Shown piece after piece: positions 59,847-64,000 of a stretch of 64,000 nucleotides of DNA. The DNA lies in assembly GCA_944989445.1 (NCBI GenBank), contig CALYLW010000017.1, forward strand, positions 196,001-260,000. The letters are read 5' to 3'. How positions within the stretch are numbered: position 1 is the stretch's first letter; every line of letters begins with the position of its first letter. The stretch comes from Ampullaceana balthica. Lineage: Eukaryota; Mollusca; Gastropoda; Lymnaeidae. The position numbers and the translations under genes are program-made. The notes beneath the pieces were generated by a model. The model had not been told where the DNA came from. It ran no database searches and was given only the letters and a program-made list of their open reading frames with translations.

Positions 59847-60661
59847 CGCTACTACCCAAGCTTAAAATAATGAAGATCTTTCCCCGTTAAGAACGTGACA
59901 TGCGCTCTGTCTTGGCAGTTTTGTTTATATCATACAATTTTCCTAAAACCAATTTACTTCCGCTCAGTGTATATTATGACGTGAACACTTTCTGAAACGG
60001 TGGGTGGGGTTAAAGGGTGGGGAGGGTAAAAGGGTGGCTGGCGTTTACGGGTGGGTGGCGGTAAAAGGTGGTGGGTTAAAAGTAAGGTGAGGTTAAAGTG
60101 TGGGCGGGGTTAACAAAAGGTTATAATAACCTAAAACAGTTCAGCGCATCAATTGCTTTTAATTTATGATCGCATAACCAAACGCTCCAAGAACTAAACC
60201 CTAACCGCGGTCCCTTCATCTATCATTGGGTTAATGTTCCGGTGTACTGGGAAGATAGAGGACACACAAGAGGCAGAATTGTATGGGTATGGTTCATGAA
60301 GGGATGGGATGGGATGGGGGGAGCGCCTCTTTGAGGTGAAATGTCCTGACATTAACCTGGAGCACGCCCCCGTCCACGTATTTAGTTAACCATTGTGACA
60401 GGACCAGAACTTGACTTTTGTTTGAAGAAGGGTTGTTTTTTTTTAACCTTGCAGAGAGAGGATGTGGGGCGAGTATAGGAGATTTGGGGAGGAGGGGTGG
60501 GTAAGAAAAAGAGGCGGGTGAGGGGGGACATTGAAACAGACGGATGCCCAGCCCGCCAGGACATATTCAATGACCGGACTTTGTGGGCAGAGGGATTATC
60601 TAACTTAATTGGCTGCGTTTCAAGATGTTGGACTTTTCAGGTGTGAGCGATCTGGGCAACA
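59847..60661. other. Unassigned; G-rich run
   Basis: No gene. 59998-60110 has many GGGTGGGG-type tracts on the plus strand (G-quadruplex-prone). The rest is mixed sequence. Confidence 0.4.
59998..60110 (+). other. G-quadruplex-prone tract
   Basis: GGGTGGGG, GGGTGGGGAGGG and GGGTGG runs with loops of 1-5 bases satisfy the four-tract G4 pattern more than once. Confidence 0.6.
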
Positions 60662-61012
60662 CAAGGGCATTAGTTTTGTGGGGAGTTGGGGTGGTAGGGC
60701 GTTAATTTGTGGGGAGTTGGGGTGGCTGGGCGTTGGTTTGTGGGGAGTTGGGGTGGTAGGGCGTTAATGTGTGGGGAGTTGGAGTGGTAGGGCGTTAATT
60801 TGTGGGGGAGTTTGGGTGGCAGGGCGTTAATTTGTGGGGAGTTGGGGTGGTAGGGCGTTAGTTTTGTGGGGAGTTGGGGTGGTAGAGCGTTAATTTGTGG
60901 GGAGTTTGTGTGGTAGGGCGTTAGTTTTGTGGGGGGTTGGGGTGGTAGGGCGTTAGTTTTGTGGGGAGTTGGGGTGGTAGTGCGTTAGTTTTGTAGGCAG
61001 TTGGGGTGGTTT
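60662..61012. repeat. 31-bp G-rich minisatellite, about 11 copies
   Basis: The unit is GTGGGGAGTTGGGGTGGTAG plus GGCGTTAATTT. Each copy carries three G runs. Pro/His/Asn open frames on the minus strand are translations of it. Confidence 0.95.
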
Positions 61013-61186
61013 TTTTGTGGGATGGCGGAGCGCTTGGATGGCAAGTCGTTGGTATAGAGTATAGAGGATATTTTGGGTAGTAGGGCTTTTCTTTAATTTT
61101 TGCGTAGGGATCGTAGTGAAGATTTGTGTGGGTGTAAGGCAAGATGATTGTACCATATGGTACTTTAACTGAAAAATCAGACAGTT

Positions 61187-61245
61187 GTTTTTTTTTGTTT
61201 GTTGTTTTTTTTTGTTTTTTTTTGGGTTTTTTTTTGTTTTTTTTT
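61187..61245. repeat. T-rich tract with TTTG interruptions
   Basis: Long T homopolymers broken by G. It lies upstream of a possible 3' splice site at 61290. Confidence 0.9.
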
Positions 61246-61433
61246 AAAATAAGCATTTCTAATTAAAATATTGCATTTGTTTCTAACCAGATTTCAAGTG
61301 ATCTCATTGTGATCTCAAATTTTACCCCTAATGTAATTTGAAAGTCGTAAATCTGCCCCTAGAAATACGTGATATACTGAAAGTCTTTAGCCTGTTCCCA
61401 ATAACCAATAGCGTGGCAGTTTATGAATTAAAT

Positions 61434-61681
61434 ATGGCGAGCATGTTGGGGGAAAAACTGGAGAGTTCGACCAGTCAAATGAAATGGTGGGTCAGTTTCC
61501 AAGGTAAAATGTTGGATCCGACCTTAATTCAAAGGGCGAAGTCAGACTTGAATGTGACAAGCACACCTAAAATGACAAAGTCACTATCATATAACATACC
61601 AATAGATTTCCGTTTCAACCAATCTATAAGTAGATCAGATATGCAGCAACACCCAAATGATCCGCCGCTGCCAAGACTTTG
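61434..61681 (+). CDS. Candidate coding exon, unknown product
   Basis: An open frame reaches from the stop at 61329-61331 to TAA at 61683-61685. The ATG at 61434 has A at -3 and G at +4. It would encode about 82 residues beginning MASMLGEKLESSTSQMKWWV. A good splice-donor match (TTTG|GTAAAG) coincides with the end of the frame, so an exon could end at 61681. Upstream, TTTCTAACCAG at about 61280-61290, behind a long T tract, resembles a 3' splice site. The protein was not recognised and no neighbouring exon was found. A chance ORF remains the simplest explanation. Confidence 0.2.
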
Positions 61682-61685
61682 GTAA

Positions 61686-62542
61686 AGGAATCCCTAATTC
61701 TCTACCCTATCTTTACACCCTGCCGATCCTGGGAATGCCAGCCTTTGATTAACTTAAGTTGACTGTTTTATGAGTGTGTGTGTGTGTATTAAACCGACTA
61801 TTCACCGAAGTTGAGCGCATGAGTTAAACACGCGAGCTAACATCGTTCGGCTTGTAGCAAGAGACAGGAATAACTCTCAAATGACAAAATCGAATCTGTT
61901 GTCGACTGCTCGCTGGTCGTGAGGGTCTTGTCACGTGACAGAGAACCGTTGATCCGCTATTATTAGAATATTTACTTAGACCAGGTGAACCCTAGGCTTA
62001 TTATTCACGGCTGTTACTTTTTTTCGCTCTCTTCTTTTGTGTCATTCCTTACTTGATGGAGAAAAAAAATTAACTCTTTCATCACCTATTCAGCCAATCG
62101 CCGCGCCGGGTTCTATTTGGCGCGGGCTACGGTGGGGGGCAAATCGGACCAATCAGATGCCGAGAAAGGGTTTACTCTGGTCGTGTGGGATCCATTTGTT
62201 GTGTTTGATCGTACATTTGTACAGACTCGATTAATGTTGAAGGCAGGCCATAAAGAGTGATTATAAATACAATACTGAACATAAAAATATGTTTGCCACC
62301 CGCAACGTCACTAAACGGATACTCATTTCAAGTCCACACTTTCAACATACCCGGCGCGCGGGAAAACCAGGGTAATGGTAGGACGTGAAGGTCAGTTCTG
62401 TTCGAAAGCTTTTGGGGGGGGGGTAGTGGAGAGGAGTTTCGGGTGAGGAAAGGAAGTTCCGTAATGGAATGGCCCGTGTATTTCAGCGAGAGCCTCAATA
62501 TTTGCACGGCCAGGGCGGTGCGCATTTGATACCTGCAGGATC
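61686..62542. other. Unassigned; GC-richer block with promoter-like words
   Basis: 62090-62190 contains TTTGGCGCGGGC (E2F-like) and GGACCAATCAGA (CCAAT-box-like) within about 45 bases, in a less AT-rich context. They might mark a promoter, but no TATA box or transcript evidence is visible. Confidence 0.3.
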
Positions 62543-62704
62543 ATGGCTGAGCTCATCCTGTACTGCCTCCGTCGTTTCCATCGCGACCCGGTAGCCGCAA
62601 ATAATGAACGCGGTGGTCAGCTAATGGGAGTCCTCCTTTTGACGCATGCCCTAGAAAGCCTTGAACTTGGGGTATCCTACAATCGGAGCGATTTTTCCGC
62701 TTGA
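62543..62704 (+). CDS. Candidate 53-residue ORF, unknown product
   Basis: ATG at 62543 in a strong context (GATCATGG: A at -3, G at +4), ending TGA at 62702-62704. The protein begins MAELILYCLRRFHRDPVAAN. The frame is open from 62464, and GTATTTCAG at about 62485 could be a 3' splice site, so this might be a terminal exon. Local sequence is GC-richer than the surroundings. No family was recognised and the length is within chance expectation. Confidence 0.15.
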   Translation: MAELILYCLRRFHRDPVAANNERGGQLMGVLLLTHALESLELGVSYNRSDFSA

Positions 62705-62869
62705 GTCGTAACGATTTAAGAGATGTTTAATAATATACTTAAATATGATGAAATACCAAATCCTGTAAGTTAAGATGAGAAAAACTCAATTTCCTGTATT
62801 TTAAGATGATAATAAGAAAATACTTTTTTTAAAAATCTTTTTAAAAAATTTCAAAAACACGCCAGCACG

Positions 62870-63030
62870 CGTTTATTTTCTTCTTTTTAGTCCACTTAAA
62901 AAACGAGGTTTTTAGAAATCTTTTTTTTTACCTCTATTTATTTCTTCTTTTTAGTCCACTTATAAAAACGTGGTTTTCAAAAATCTATTTTTACCCGTAT
63001 TTAATATATTAAATACCTCATAAGCGCCCG
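62870..63030 (-). mobile_element. Partial arm of the 3.9-kb snap-back repeat
   Basis: CTTCTTTTTAGTCCACTTAT with AAAACGTGGTTTT and TTTTTACCTCTATTTAT matches the right arm at about 4220-4296, and part of it is duplicated in tandem here. GCGCCCGCCCA at 63025 matches the arm end. It lies next to a reversed family A piece, in the same relative order as at 3.65-4.3 kb. Confidence 0.65.
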
Positions 63031-63049
63031 CCCAAGGTTTAAATACCAC

Positions 63050-63200
63050 GGGGATGAGGTCACGCGGTGAACTCAGCATGTGGATGTAAAAAAAATAGCA
63101 GATGGATACAGATAGTATATAGAGATACACTTTATAATCCATTAATTTAATTACGGTACATTCGATCGATCTGAAATTTTGATACAATGCATTGTCATCC
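63050..63200 (-). mobile_element. Family A repeat, partial, reversed
   Basis: Contains reversed forms of the GACAATGCATTGTATCAAAA and CAGATCGATCGAATGTACCG segments found at 3653-3710. Truncated on both sides. Confidence 0.7.
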
Positions 63201-63244
63201 AAGATCTATCTATGGTTAAAAATTTTAGATCTCTAGGACCATCA

Positions 63245-63853
63245 GAAGTGGTTTAATTTTAAGTTGAAAGTTTAAATAAAAGCGTGTAATAATAATAATA
63301 AAATACCATAATTTCTTGTATTTTAAGATCACGAAACTCCATATCCTGTACTTTAAGATGGTGTTTCCCCACGTCCTGCTATTTAAAATGATGTTTTATA
63401 TGATGCCAATGTCTCGCGATGTTTGGAATGGCTGGGTGGTAGGCCCAGACCATTGCTGCTTCCTAGGCTCTTCGGAGACTGATGGATATTTTGATAGGCT
63501 AAAAATGTTCAGCTCCTGTTGAGGCCGCATGCTACAGCTTCAGCTCACTTATATCTAAATCTTTCTTTGGTTTATCGTCTGTAGTTTTCGAAAGGATGTT
63601 GGATTCTTATCTTAATTTTTTTTATAGAATCATTTTATATTTTACCATAAATATTTTCTAATTAGTATTAGAAGGTGCACAAGCTTGTCAACCTTGACCC
63701 GACCCTCCCCCAACCCTCCCCTCCCAACCCCACTAAACCCAATTCATAATTTTTAAAAAGACAAAATTGCGAAAGACAAATTTAACGATTCACTGGGGAC
63801 ATACAGTACAGAAATAGTTTAGGCTTTTAAAATAAACCAAAGTAATTGCTGCT
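63245..63853. other. Unassigned AT-rich sequence
   Basis: No gene. 63300-63400 has a loose three-copy repeat of TCCTGTA(C/T)TTTAAGAT; similar words occur at 62762-62806. Confidence 0.4.
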
Positions 63854-64000
63854 CAGCGCGCACAAATAGTTCAAATGACCAAAGTAACATTTCAGCACAC
63901 ACAAACAGTTCAAATGACCAAATTAACATTTCGGCGCAAACAAACAGTTCAAATGACCAAAGTAAAATTTCAGCGCACACAAAGTAATTAAAATAACTGA
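63854..64000. repeat. 39-bp minisatellite running off the window
   Basis: The unit is CAGCGCGCACAAATAGTTCA plus AATGACCAAAGTAACATTT, starting at 63854, 63893, 63932 and 63971 (exact spacing 39). It continues past the right edge. Confidence 0.93.

Overview
This is eukaryotic nuclear DNA and is almost entirely non-genic. It is AT-rich, dense in microsatellites and long minisatellite arrays, and carries animal-type transposable elements: 5'-truncated LINEs, hAT-type MITEs with 8-bp target duplications, Helitron 3' ends, and a TA-flanked terminal-inverted-repeat element. There are no operons, ribosome binding sites, rRNA or tRNA genes, or CRISPR arrays. The LINE style and repeat mix suggest an invertebrate, most likely a mollusc and perhaps a gastropod. 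That is inferred from general resemblance and not shown by any diagnostic gene.

No complete host protein-coding gene could be supported. The only recognisable coding sequence is retrotransposon-derived: an RT-bearing LINE at 49970-51620 (minus strand, one frameshift), two copies of a second LINE family (7638-8140 minus, 20282-20968 plus), and a third LINE tail at about 36571-37052. Two short open stretches near the right end (61434-61681 and 62543-62704) have some exon- or gene-like context and are listed at low confidence.

Layout: 1-338 is a 36-bp minisatellite. 1-9 kb holds a small hAT element, microsatellites, a fragment of a recurrent repeat (called family A here) joined to a large inverted repeat, a second hAT MITE and a LINE tail. 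10.1-11.2 kb is a 37-bp minisatellite with higher-order structure. 13.9-14.75 kb holds (AT)n and a 21/25-bp array. 16.8-27.1 kb mixes hAT MITEs, a LINE tail, a hairpin-forming inverted repeat and 62-, 58- and 37-bp arrays. 32.2-34.5 kb is a 28-bp array followed by three tandem family A units. 36.5-37.1 kb is a LINE tail. 40.9-45.8 kb has hAT MITEs, 46- and 34-bp arrays, and a Helitron end nested in a TA-flanked transposon that itself sits in a 15-bp minisatellite. 47.5-49.35 kb holds three adjacent minisatellites (about 38, 16 and 38 bp). 50-55.2 kb is a transposon nest (LINE, family A, Helitron ends). 56.07-59.85 kb is a 3.8-kb array of about 190 copies of a 20-mer. 60-61 kb is G-rich, with a 31-bp array. 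The last 150 bases enter a 39-bp array that runs off the window.

The elements do not act together as a pathway. What the window shows best is repeated insertion and local tandem expansion. Several insertions can be bounded exactly by their target-site duplications: three related hAT MITEs whose duplications fit nnnTAnnn, a hAT MITE at 40878-41076, and two LINEs with 12- and 13-bp duplications.
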